Positions 1 to 9,372 of a stretch of DNA of 64,000 bases are shown here, in pieces. Source of the stretch: Pleurodeles waltl. Lineage: Eukaryota; Chordata; Amphibia; Caudata; Salamandridae. Both the position numbers and the translations under genes were made by a program. The notes below the pieces were generated by a model that worked only from the letters and a program-made list of their open reading frames with translations, was not told the origin of the DNA and did not search any database. Where the stretch lies: positions 1,346,150,323 through 1,346,214,322 of the forward strand of contig NC_090444.1 in the NCBI RefSeq assembly GCF_031143425.1, in the 5' to 3' direction. How positions within the stretch are numbered: the first letter of the stretch is position 1; each line of letters starts with the position of its first letter.

Positions 1-270
1 GTTTATTTCTAGTGTATGACATCTGTATTGGCCTATATAGGCAATGTATAATAATGACTTTGATTAAGTGAGATGCAGCAAATGTAGACAACTTGCCACA
101 TGTATGTAATCCTCTATTACTTTGATGAAGGATGTCAATGTGTTGTATGAGAGTCATTACTTTTTGATGGTCCCTTCACATTTGTTACCCTAAGAAATTC
201 ACCAGCCAACAGATACATGGCCATGTGTGAACCAGATACTTTGGATGTGAAGATTTTGCAAACAAGATAT
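1..270. other. Left flank with no recognised feature
   Basis: AT-rich sequence ahead of the first MITE. I see no coding potential, terminal repeats or RNA gene in it. Together with 1205-1233 it is what remains of the locus on the left side of the retroviral insertion. Confidence 0.5.
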
Positions 271-273
271 TTA

Positions 274-1201
274 GGCCCATATTTATACTTTTTGACGCTA
301 AACTGCACTAACGCAGTTTAGCGTCAAAAAATTTAGCGCCGTCTAACGCCATTCTGAAGCGCCATGCGGGCGCCGTATTTATGGAATGGCGTTAGCCGGC
401 GCAAGCAGACCGGCGCTGCCTGGTTTGCGTGGAAAAAAACCACGTAGACCAGGCAGCGCCGGCGTTGGGAAAAAATGACGTTAGGGCGTCTTAAAATGGG
501 GCAAGTCAGGTTGAGGCAAAAAAATCGCCTCAACTCGATTTGCGCCATTTTTTTACGACGCCCAGACGCCATTTCATGACTCCTGTCTTAGTAAAGACAG
601 GAGTCATGCCCCCTTGCCCAATGGCCATGCCCAGGGGACTTGTGTCCCCTGGGCATGGTCATTGGGCATAGTGGCATGTAGGGGGGCACAAATAAGGCCC
701 CCCTATGCCACCCAAAAAAAAGTAAAAAAATATAAAAAATAATACTTACCTGAACTTACCTGAATGTCCCTGGGGTGGGTCCCTCCATCCTTGGGTGTCC
801 TCCTGGGGTGGGCAGGGTGGCAGGGGGGGTCCCTGGGGACAGGGGAGGGCACCTGTGGGCTCATTTTGAGCCCACAGGCCCCTTAACGCCTACCCTGACC
901 CAGGCGTTAAATAGTGGCGCAAATGCGGGGTTTTTTGACCCGCCAACTCCCGGGCGTGATTTTTGCCCGGGAGTATAAATACGACGCATTTGCGTCGCCG
1001 TCATTTTTTTAGACGGGAACGCCTTCCTTGCATCTCATTAACGCAAGGAAGGCGTTCACGCAAAAAAAATGACGTTATTTGCCAATACTTTGGCGCTAGA
1101 CGCGTCTAACGCCAAAGTATAAATATGGCGTTAGTTTTGCGCCAAATTTGCGTCGAAAAAAACGACACAAATTCAGCGCAAACGGAGTATAAATACGGGC
1201 C
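274..1201. mobile_element. Harbinger-type MITE, about 928 bp (copy 1)
   Basis: Non-coding element bounded by inverted ends GGCCCATATTTATAC and GTATAAATACGGGCC and flanked by a TTA duplication at 271-273 and 1202-1204. A TTA duplication is the classic PIF/Harbinger target. Just inside the left end is a hairpin around TTGACGCTAAACTGC and its complement (about 291-330). The body is GC-rich, with internal short inverted repeats and a Harbinger-typical density of GCGTC/GACGC words. The same family recurs at 3837-4760, 43591-44509 and 52223-53075. It has no ORF of its own and presumably depended on a transposase in trans. Confidence 0.8.
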
Positions 1202-1229
1202 TTAACTTAGATCCTCATCTTGATACACC

Positions 1230-1233
1230 ATTG
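1230..1233. other. Target-site duplication ATTG (left) of the endogenous retrovirus
   Basis: ATTG directly precedes the left LTR. The same four bases follow the right LTR at 31837-31840. A 4-bp duplication is within the normal retroviral integrase range of 4-6 bp. Confidence 0.8.
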
Positions 1234-2226
1234 TGTTGAGTATGTTTTCATTATTCTAATGAAACTACTAAATTTTGAGCAGCAGAATCGTCCGCGGTGT
1301 GGGAGACTGAATCTAACCCACTGCGGGTGACACCTGTCGCTCTAATCCGGGTTTTGCTCCGGCTAACTAGCAGTGCCTCATCTCTACCAAAAGATAGTCA
1401 TGATTGGGCAGCCGAGCGCATGACATACTAGGCTTCTCAGGGAAGTCGTGGTCACTCAGGTTGCATCCGGTTCTCTCATTTACAATTCAGTCTCATATAT
1501 AAATGACAAACAGAGGCAGTGTATGTTTCAATAATGAGTTTAATAAAATGACTCCATCTCAGATAGCAAAGAGTGAGCTGCAATAACCAGGACGACACAA
1601 CATGACAGTATTAAATTTGTGACGAGAAGAGTGAAGCATAAAAACAACGCTATCATATTGTCACTATGATTGATGGACTATTTCCTATCTAAGTTGTAAT
1701 TTGAGCACAGCATGGTAATCTCTGGTTCTGCCTTTCAGGTTTCCCTGGGAAGACATCAACCCCCATACCTGAGCAAAGGCCTGTGGTCTGCGTTAGCATC
1801 TGTAACAAAGCATTCAGCAATCAGCATACAGTCGTGGTTCCCTGGCTGGAATCTCCCTCTAACATGTAAGGGACAAGGAAGTGTTTATATAATAACACAG
1901 CTGATGTTCTGAGAAAATGTTCCTACGTAAGTATGTGTATTTTCTATGACTGTTGGAGACTAAACTTCTACCACGTTCACCGGTAATGTACCGAACTGCA
2001 GCCTTGAATGAAGTACAGAGTGACCAAGAAGGTCTTGTTTGAGAACAGAGTGCTAGTCTAGGCAAAAACACTTAGATAGATGAAAATAAAACAAGACTGT
2101 AAAAATGGTTATTGTAATAATAATAATAATGTGAAGCCGAATAAAATATATCTAGGTTAAAATGCACAGCGGCCTGGTATGTTAAAATATCGTGCATGGA
2201 GCTATAACTAAAATGGCTACACAACA
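1234..2226 (-). repeat. 3' LTR of the foamy-like provirus
   Basis: 993-bp repeat matching 21464-22435 plus 31814-31836. The plus-strand left end TGTTGAGTATG aligns with TGTCGCGTAGG of the other LTR, and both end with CTACACAACA, so the LTR has TG...CA termini. Many scattered substitutions separate the copies, so the insertion is much older than the nested Ty3 element. Small ORFs predicted here are not supported. Confidence 0.9.
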
Positions 2227-2236
2227 CCCTCCCCTT
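2227..2236 (-). other. Polypurine tract of the provirus
   Basis: On the minus strand AAGGGGAGGG abuts the 3' LTR exactly. This is where plus-strand synthesis would be primed, and it independently fixes the LTR boundary at 2226. Confidence 0.75.
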
Positions 2237-2427
2237 GTTGGTTGAAAGTGGTTCAAATCCAAAGCTAGAATTTTATTGCTAAAAAGCTCAACCTAAGATA
2301 TATATAAAAGCAAAGTCAATTCGGACAAGTTAAAGGGACACACAAGCATCCTACGTGACAATTTAAAACATGAGCATGTGGCAAATAACCAAATTTAAAG
2401 GGCATGTCAATTTAGAAAAGTTCCAAT

Positions 2428-2640
2428 CTAGGTATGAGTCATGGAGAATAGGAGATCTTCCACTTCAGCCGATGTTAAAATCGGAAAGTCCTCACCAAGA
2501 AGGATCAAGGAGCAGGTGTGCTCCGTAGCCCCAGTGTCAACCAAGGTGGCATCCCGTGGTGTGCCCATTGATGAGTTGTGAACAACTTCCTTCAGGAAGG
2601 GTAACTCATAAGTAGCTTCAAGCAACAAACGCAACCTCAA
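2428..2640 (-). CDS. Small ORF between env and the 3' LTR, function unknown
   Basis: A 70-codon minus-strand ORF starting with ATG in the roughly 660-bp gap between the env stop and the PPT. Exogenous foamy viruses place their accessory genes here, but this one is far too short to be an intact transactivator, and I recognise no domain. It could be a remnant of an accessory gene or chance. The other small overlapping frames at 2640-2930 are also unconvincing. Confidence 0.25.
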   Translation of the reverse strand: MRLRLLLEATYELPFLKEVVHNSSMGTPRDATLVDTGATEHTCSLILLGEDFPILTSAEVEDLLFSMTHT

Positions 2641-2889
2641 TGCGCATGTCCGCTAATGAACCCTCAGTGAGAACATCAACAGATCAGCGTCTACTGCAGG
2701 CAAGCGCTGCTGTGAAAGACAGATTTCCAGTGCATGTGCGAAAGAGCACCAGAGGCCCGAAACACGGCTGCACACAATACAAAACCAGTCTGAATGACAA
2801 AGACCAGCCACACTCCAATTGCTCCAAGAGTGTTGCTCCAAAATACTGCATCATACATTCACGACACAGCTGTCCTGATGGGAGCACCG

Positions 2890-3833
2890 TCATTTCTCCT
2901 TTGTGGCGGGACAGCCACTGTGCATAAACAACAGCAACAGCAGGATGCCAGCTAATAAAGCCAAAGTTATTGGAAATCTCCCGAAATTACTAAAGAAAAT
3001 TAAGTGGATAACTGAAGGTATCAAACCGAATAGGGAGGAGAAGGTGTAAATGAAACCAGAACCAACAGCTTTGAAAAAATATGCGATTATAGTTGTACTG
3101 GCCGCATTGAATATTCGTCTAACGAGCTCACCAAAGTGTCTTGGAAAGTTTGTATTTAACAGGGACTGTATTTCTGCTGATGACCTTGCCACTTGAAGTG
3201 CGTAGGTCTTGCGAGCAGATGTAAGGGTGACATGCTTTTGAAACAGTAAAGCCTTGATTCTGCTTAACTTGTCAAAATTCACGTTTAAAATAGCAATGTG
3301 AGGCCAAATATCAGCTACCTCCTTAATTTTAGTGGGGGGGGGGAAGAGTACGTTCCTGCAGCATGTAACGACCTTAGAGACCGAAACAACGTAAACTATT
3401 CCGGGCCGCATGCCACAACATCCTTCACCATTGAAGAGGCCGTAGCTGCCGTTTGAAAGCACCTGGAACGAAGGTCTAATCAAGGGGACTGGAACTCCCT
3501 TCAGATAACAAGCCAAGTTTGCAGCAGACGTATTACACGCCCCATGCAAGGACAGCTGTTTACAAACCATCGAGTGGCTGACTGAAGTCTCACATTCACT
3601 GCCGCTAAGAAAGACTTCTTTCATGCCACTGAAGCATTTGTACGAGAAGGGAAGCTCCCACACCTCATTGATGTAACTATCTCCCAGCTTTTCATATCTG
3701 CCTACCCAAATGTATTTTAAACAGGAGGTGAACTGAAGTTCTGAAATAGGCAGATTAATAACCCCATGTATTAACCACTCAGCAGATGGTATTTTTGCCA
3801 CAGTAAAGGGCAACTTTTCTAATTTCTAGATGT
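2890..3833 (-). pseudogene. env: env, transmembrane-subunit part (C-terminal fragment)
   Basis: Minus-strand frame open from about 3813 to a stop at 2890, ending in a short lysine-containing tail (KEK). It holds several cysteines in the ectodomain half, then a hydrophobic segment and, close to the C-terminus, a strongly hydrophobic leucine-rich stretch fitting the membrane anchor. The tail resembles, but does not exactly match, a dilysine ER-retrieval signal, a known feature of foamy Env. The fragment is cut off upstream by the MITE at 3837-4760. On conceptual removal of that MITE and one TTA copy the frame is continuous with the next env fragment, except for one in-frame stop near the junction. 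Confidence 0.65.
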
Positions 3834-3836
3834 TAA

Positions 3837-4760
3837 GGCCCATATTTATACTTTTTGACGCTAAACTGCGCTAACGCAGTTTAGCGTCAAAAAGTTTTGC
3901 GCCGTCTAACGCCATTCTGAAGCGCCATGCGGGCGCCGTATTTATGGAATGGCGTTAGACGGCGCAATCAGACCGGCGCTGCCTGGTTTGCGTGGGAAAA
4001 AACCACGTAGACCAGACAGCGCCGGCGTAGGGGGAAAATGGCGCATGGGCGTCTTAAAATGGGGCAAGTCAGGTTACGTCGAAAAAATCGTCTTAACCCG
4101 ACTTGCGCCATTTATTTTCGACGCCCATCCCCCATCAACATGACTCCTATCATTGTAAAGATAGGAGTCATGCCCCCTTGCCCAATGGCCATGCCCAGGG
4201 GACTTCTGTCCCCTGGGCATGGTCATTGGGCATAGTGGCATGTAGGGGGGCACAAATAAGGCCCCCCTATGCCACCCAAAAAAAATATAAAAAATAAAAA
4301 ATTATACTTACCTGAACTTACCTGAATGTCCCTGGGGTGGGTCCCTCCATCCTTGGGGGTCCTCCTGGGGTGGGCAAGGGTGGCAGGGGGGGTCCCTGGG
4401 GGCAGGGGAGGGCACTCTGGGCTCATTTTGAGCCCAATTGTCCCTTAACGCCATGCCTGACCCAGGCGTTAAAAAGCGGCGCAAATGCGCCGTTTTTAGC
4501 CACGCCAACTCCCGGGCGTCTCTTTTGCCCGGGAGTATAAATACCACGTAAAGGCCTGGGAGTCATTTTTTAGACGGGAACGCCTCCCTTGCATATCATT
4601 AACGCAAGGAAGGGGTTCACGCTAAAAAATGACGCACATTCCGGGAGCTTTGGCGCTATTCGCCTCTAACACCATAGTATAAATATGGCGTTAGTTTTGC
4701 GTCGAAATTGCGTCAAAAAAAAGACGCTATTTCGGCGCAAACGGAGTATAAATATGGCCC
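3837..4760. mobile_element. Harbinger-type MITE, about 924 bp (copy 2), inside env
   Basis: Same family as 274-1201: it starts GGCCCATATTTATAC, ends GTATAAATATGGCCC and is flanked by TAA at 3834-3836 and 4761-4763. The internal hairpin near the left end, the region with repeated TCCCTGGGG words and the GACGGGAACGCC block are shared. It interrupts the env frame cleanly, so it landed after proviral integration. Confidence 0.85.
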
Positions 4761-4763
4761 TAA

Positions 4764-5269
4764 GCATGACATAAGTCTCTTCCTTCTTAGCCATTAGTTG
4801 TTGTTGTCGCGTTAGATTAAAGGAAGAAAATATCTCCCTTGCACTGACATGCTGCCAGGGAACGTGACCCGCCTTCAATGTTTGAAGCGTCCAACCCAAC
4901 TGCATAATGTACCTGATCTGACTCTGCCCATGGTATAAAGAAGACATATTTGATTGTATAATGTCTATAGCAGAAGAGACAATATTATTTATGGTATGTA
5001 TCCGGTTGGACAAGGTGATAATCCCATTATCCACAACAGCTAATGCCTTTTTCAAATTTTCCTGATCTATTTGCCTTAACCAGGCAGCAGCATCTTGTTG
5101 GGAAAGTTTCCAAATGTCATTATATACTGCATATAAGAGATGCTTCCTACGTGGTGTTCTGGGGCCTAACAGGAAGTCGTGTAAATCAGTGGTGTTAGAC
5201 AGGAGACTGAGGTGTTCTCTAACCGCGTCTAGTATGATTTTAACCATTGTTGGCACACTTTTCCCACAC
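4764..5269 (-). pseudogene. env: env, middle fragment (subunit junction and heptad region)
   Basis: Minus-strand frame of about 165 codons between the MITE and the Harbinger insertion. It includes an RTPRRK basic run that could be the furin-type surface/transmembrane cleavage site. Downstream is a long segment with regularly spaced Ile/Leu/Val and Asn/Gln, typical of a retroviral fusion-protein coiled coil. The upstream boundary is the Harbinger insertion at 5273. The frame does not rejoin cleanly with the N-terminal env fragment at 13661, so an indel or stop lies near that site. The cleavage-site call is an inference from the motif alone. Confidence 0.55.
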
Positions 5270-5272
5270 TAT

Positions 5273-5860
5273 GGGGGTCATTACAACATTGGCGGTAAAA
5301 GGCGCTTACCGCCGTGCAGAAGACCGCCAATACACCGCTGCGGCCGCGGAATACCGCCACAGCTATTATGACCTACATCTCGGAATCCGCCGAAATTCAG
5401 ACACCCACACAAGTCCACCACACCAAAGGTCAGTGATAGACTGGCAAAATCAAAACCTCCACCGTCATGCCAACAGAAACATGCCCATGCTATCACGAGC
5501 TACGAATCCACACGGCGGTCTTTCAAACGCGGTATTCCATTGGCGGTACACACCACTGCGCTCAAAATACACACACATCTCCAAAACACCGCCACATTGG
5601 ACAATTCAAAATACACACACCTGACACACATACAAACACCACTCCCATACACCCAACACAATATAAAACACACACCCACATCACCCACAAACCCCTACGA
5701 CCCAAAAATCTGAAAGAAGGCCAGAGAGAGACTACAGCAATAGACAACCCCACCACACAGAGGCACACAACACCATCACCCATACAACATCCACGCTCAA
5801 AACACCCCACACCACCACACATCTCACACTCATCAACACATACACCACCCCACACATCTC
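5273..5860. other. Left terminal region of the Harbinger element, likely gene A promoter
   Basis: Holds the TIR, then a run of GGCGG/CCGCC words to about 5370, then a CA-rich, low-complexity stretch (about 5560-5870) just ahead of the gene A start. The same layout, including the CACACAC-rich leader, appears in the sister copy at 56797-57399. Subterminal repeats like these are the usual binding sites of Harbinger Myb-like proteins; binding itself is not shown here. Confidence 0.5.
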
Positions 5861-5872
5861 CTACACCACCCC

Positions 5873-7394
5873 ATGTCACGCCAAAGACACCCAAGGTTTT
5901 CCGAGGAGGAGCTCAGGGTCATGGTGGAGGAAATCCTACGGGTAGAGCCACAGCTATTTGGAGCACAGGTGCAGCACACCTCCATAGCCAGGAAGATGGA
6001 GCTATGGCAAAGAATCGTCGACAGGGTCAACGCTGTGGATAGCATCCAAGAAATCGGGAGGACATCCGGAAGAGGTGGAACGACCTACGGGGGAAGGTGC
6101 GTTCAGTGGTCTCCAGGCACAACATCGCGATTCAGCGGACTGGCAGCGGACCCCCACCTCCTCCCCCACAACTAACAACATGGGAGGAGCAGGTCTTGAC
6201 CATCATGCATCCAGAGGGCCTCGGAGGAGTCGGTGGAGGACTGGACACTGGTAAGTCAAATCTTAACTATCATATCCCCCACCCTACCTGCATGCTATCA
6301 CACACCCCCACCCTCACCCCCTCCCCTATCACTCCAACTCCTCACTAATGTACTAATAACACAAACCACACATCCCAACACCAAGTCCTGCATGATACAA
6401 CTAAGCATGGACACCCAGCTCTAAAGCATGCTCACTGCACATACCCATAACAACCCCCCAACCATCATCATACAAGCCCCCACACAGGAAGGCTTGCATT
6501 GGGGTACACGCACACCCACCCATTGCACACCATGACACACACATGCAATAATCATGCTCTTATACCCCTGCAGGACCCCTACCCAACGTCACCAGACAGG
6601 AGGGTCCAGACATCACCACTCCACCCACAGAAGAGGCCCACAGTGACGACAGCAGCTCTGTCCAACTGGATCAAGATGACCAGCCCGGACCATCATGGGC
6701 CTCAGGACAGTCAGTTCCCCTTGCACAGGCACAGCCCAATACTGACCTTCCACCCTCTGGTAACACCAGCACAGCACCTACCCAGCAGGCCCACACCTCC
6801 GTACCCAGGACACGTCAATCAGCGGTGTGTCCACCACTACAGGGAACCCAGGGTAACCCACCACCCCAACAACAACAGGGACCTGGGGGCAGTGGTAGTG
6901 GGCACACGGTCCAGGAGACGGAGGCACAGGAACACAGGGGAACTGGGAAGGCTGCTGTGGGACAGGGGTTGGACAGGCCAAGGGAACCCACCCTCCACGA
7001 GGCCCTCTCCTCCATCATGGGAGCATACCACCACTCCCAGGAGACGATGGCCACGGTCCTGGCCAAGTTTCAGGAGACCCAGCGCCTGCAGGACGAACTG
7101 TATTTGGGGCTCAGGGAGGAGCTCAGAACCATCAGCTCCGCCCTGGGCACCATCGTAGGGGTGCTGAAGGACATACAAAAGACCATGAGGGACACCGTGG
7201 CACTCCAAGGGGCCCCTGACAGTAGCATGGACGATGAACTGCCCACCACCTCCTCCGGCGCTAGTGGACAGGACGCCCTGCCACAGGACCACCACACCAG
7301 CACCCCACCCCCTGCAGACGGACGACCACCCCGCAAGCGGTCCCTGAGATCCAGGAACAGGACAGAGCAAGATGGCAAGACCCCCGCCAGGTAA
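5873..7394 (+). pseudogene. Harbinger gene A: Myb/SANT-like protein (copy 1, frameshifted)
   Basis: Two exons. Exon 1 (5873-6250, donor GTAAGT) begins MSRQRHPRFS and encodes a Myb/SANT-like domain: acidic helix ELRVMVEEI, then LFG and WQRIVDRVNAV. Exon 2 (6574-7394, acceptor CCCCTGCAG) encodes a Gln/Pro/Ser/Thr-rich linker with PQQQQGPGG and then a helical region (about 6990-7200) that looks like a coiled coil, ending in a basic tail KTPAR. Relative to the sister copy, one base is missing near 6037-6041, destroying the frame in the third helix of the SANT domain. Without it the domain would continue as in copy 2. AATAAA follows at about 7582. In Harbinger systems the Myb-like partner binds DNA and carries the transposase into the nucleus; that role is inferred from the family. 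Confidence 0.7.
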
Positions 7395-7581
7395 TGAGAC
7401 CACCCTGAGTGTCCTCCCACTGTCTCACTTTGTGACCCTGTCCAGATTGGAACTGCCCCAGTTCCACTTCCTATGCCCATATGGGCAGTGCACCTGTGAG
7501 ACATATAGACTGGACTCTGCCATGGACATTCCTCCACCATCACCCATCACCATTTTGCCACCCCCTCCAATAATTAGCACT

Positions 7582-7587
7582 TCAATA
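7582..7587 (+). terminator. Polyadenylation signal of gene A (copy 1)
   Basis: AATAAA in the context TTCAATAAACACC about 190 bp past the gene A stop and before the converging end of gene B, fitting its 3' end. Confidence 0.5.
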
Positions 7588-7865
7588 AACACCCTTGAAC
7601 CACAAAACAATCTGGAGTCAGTCTGTGATTTGGAAAATGTGTATTAGCAATGACAGTGACAAAATGCGTTTTCAAATGTAATGCCAACATACTTATGTCA
7701 CACATCACAAGTCCATGAAGGATGCAAGCAGATGACACACGTTGCTAACCACACCTGTGAAACCGTAAGGGAAATGTACAACTCAGTTACCAAATACTGC
7801 TACTAATTGACAGACAGGATAGAGGTAGAAGTGTGAAAGTGAATGTAATAGTAAAACAATTGTTC

Positions 7866-8910
7866 TCACCTGTGTGTCACTGGAAATATTGCTGTATGAC
7901 TGTCCCTGTTGTCTATGTCTTCTTCCTCAGCTTCCTCCTCATCACTGTCCACAGGCTCCACAGCTGCCACAACACCGTCATCTGGACCATCCTCCTGTAG
8001 AAAAGGCACCTGGCGTCGCAAAGCAAGATTGTGAAGCATTGAGCAGGCGATGATGATCTGGCACACCTTCCTTGGTGAGTAGAATAGGGAACCACCTGTC
8101 ATATGGAGGCACCTGAACCTGGCCTTCAGGAGGCCGAAGGTGCGTTCTATCACCCTCCTAGTCCGCCCATGGGCCTCATTGTAGCGTTCCTCTGCCCTGA
8201 TCCTGGGATTCCTCACTGGGGTCAATAGCCAGGACAGGTTGGGGTGACCAGAGTCCCATAATTGCCACACCCGGTGCCTCTGGAGTTGACCCATCAAATA
8301 CGGGATGCTACTATTCCGCAGGATGTAGGCGTCATGCTCTGAGCCAGGGAGCATAGCATTTACCTGGGAGATGTACTGGTCTGCCAAACATACCATCTGT
8401 GCATTCATGGAATGATAACTCTTCCGGTTCCTGTACACCTGTTCACTCCTGCGTGGGGGGAACAGAGCTATATGGGTGCCATCAATAGCACCTATGATGT
8501 TGGGGATATGTCCCAGGGCATAGAAGTCACCTTTCACTGTAGCCAAATCCTCCACCTTAGGGAAAACGATGTAGCTCCTTACGTGTTTCAGCAGGGCAGA
8601 CAACACTCTGGACAACACGTTGGAAAACATAGGCTGGGACATCCCTGATGCCATGGCCACTGTTGTTTGAAATGATCCACTTGCAAGGAAATGGAGCACT
8701 GATAGCACCTGAACTTCAGGGAGTATTCCTGTGGGATGTCGGATTGGTGAGATCAGGTCTGGCTCCAACTGGGTACACAGTTCCTGGATTGTGGCACGGT
8801 CAAACCTGTAGGTGATGATCAAATGTCGCTCCTCCATTGTTAACAGGTCCACCAGTGGTCGGTACACCGGAGGATTCCGCCATCTCCTCAAATGTCCCAG
8901 CTGACGGTGC
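7866..8910 (-). CDS. Harbinger gene B: DDE transposase, HARBI1-like (copy 1)
   Basis: Open frame without stops from about 8933 down to 7866. An N-terminal helical region (YRFDRATIQELC, then FLASGSFQTT and SGMSQPMFS) is the usual HARBI1 helix-turn-helix-like part. The DDE nuclease fold follows, with GAIDGTH, PGSEHDAY, WDSGHPN and RVIERTFGLLK. Counting from 8933 the acidic candidates are D151, D201 or D227, and E263; D227 and E263 are 35 residues apart. An acidic tail closes the protein. The first in-frame ATG is at 8837, but conserved residues lie upstream and a polypyrimidine-AG (TCCTTCTTAG, minus) is conserved in both copies at 8911, so the coding exon probably starts at 8910 with an upstream first exon I cannot place. 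The usual GDSGY motif reads WDSGH here. No lesion is obvious. Confidence 0.8.
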
Positions 8911-8934
8911 CTAAGAAGGACAACTGCAACCACA

Positions 8935-9372
8935 GAGTCAACAAATTCCCAGGTATGTACCCACAGCTACACAGAACACGACACCAAATACAAAACTCTT
9001 CCTGTATGTGTGTTGAGTGTAGGCCTAGGTATGTGTGACGCAGTAGTAAATGAAGCCATGTGGGCCCCTGAAATGGTGGCTGCCTGACCTCTAAAGTGGG
9101 ACAATGGGATGTGAGGTATTTGCGCTGGCGTTGTACACGTCGCAGTAGGCGGTCGTAGACCGTGGCGCAATGCTGCATTGGTTAACATTGGACCCTATGG
9201 GTCCCAGGAGCCAATGATGAAGTACGCCGGCGGTGATGATACGCACTGCCGCAGACATTACCACCCCGGACGTGACCGCCATTTTCTATCTGTTGAATCA
9301 CTCGATACCTGATCTTCGACAGGAGAGGACCTACACTGCAAGTGCTGCTGTGACCTCGGTCTGGAAGAGACA
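8935..9372. promoter_or_regulatory. Divergent promoter interval between genes B and C (copy 1)
   Basis: About 440 bp separate the leftward transposase from the rightward gene C. The matching interval in the second copy (60521-60913) is strongly conserved although it encodes nothing obvious. It includes the block around ATTGGTTAACATTG (CCAAT/ATTGG-like) and a CpG-rich stretch with GCGCCGGCGG-like words in copy 2. A shared bidirectional promoter is inferred from gene orientation and conservation; a TATA box is not evident. Confidence 0.45.

Noticed and set aside
5247..6042. 125- and 191-codon plus-strand ORFs at the Harbinger left end
   Set aside because: His/Thr/Pro-rich because of the CACACA leader; the real gene A frame begins at 5873 and the frames cross the insertion boundary at 5273.
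8888..9188. 96- and 73-codon minus frames upstream of the transposase as its first exon
   Set aside because: The protein sequences are not preserved between the two Harbinger copies although the DNA is, so a regulatory role is more likely; a short first exon cannot be excluded.
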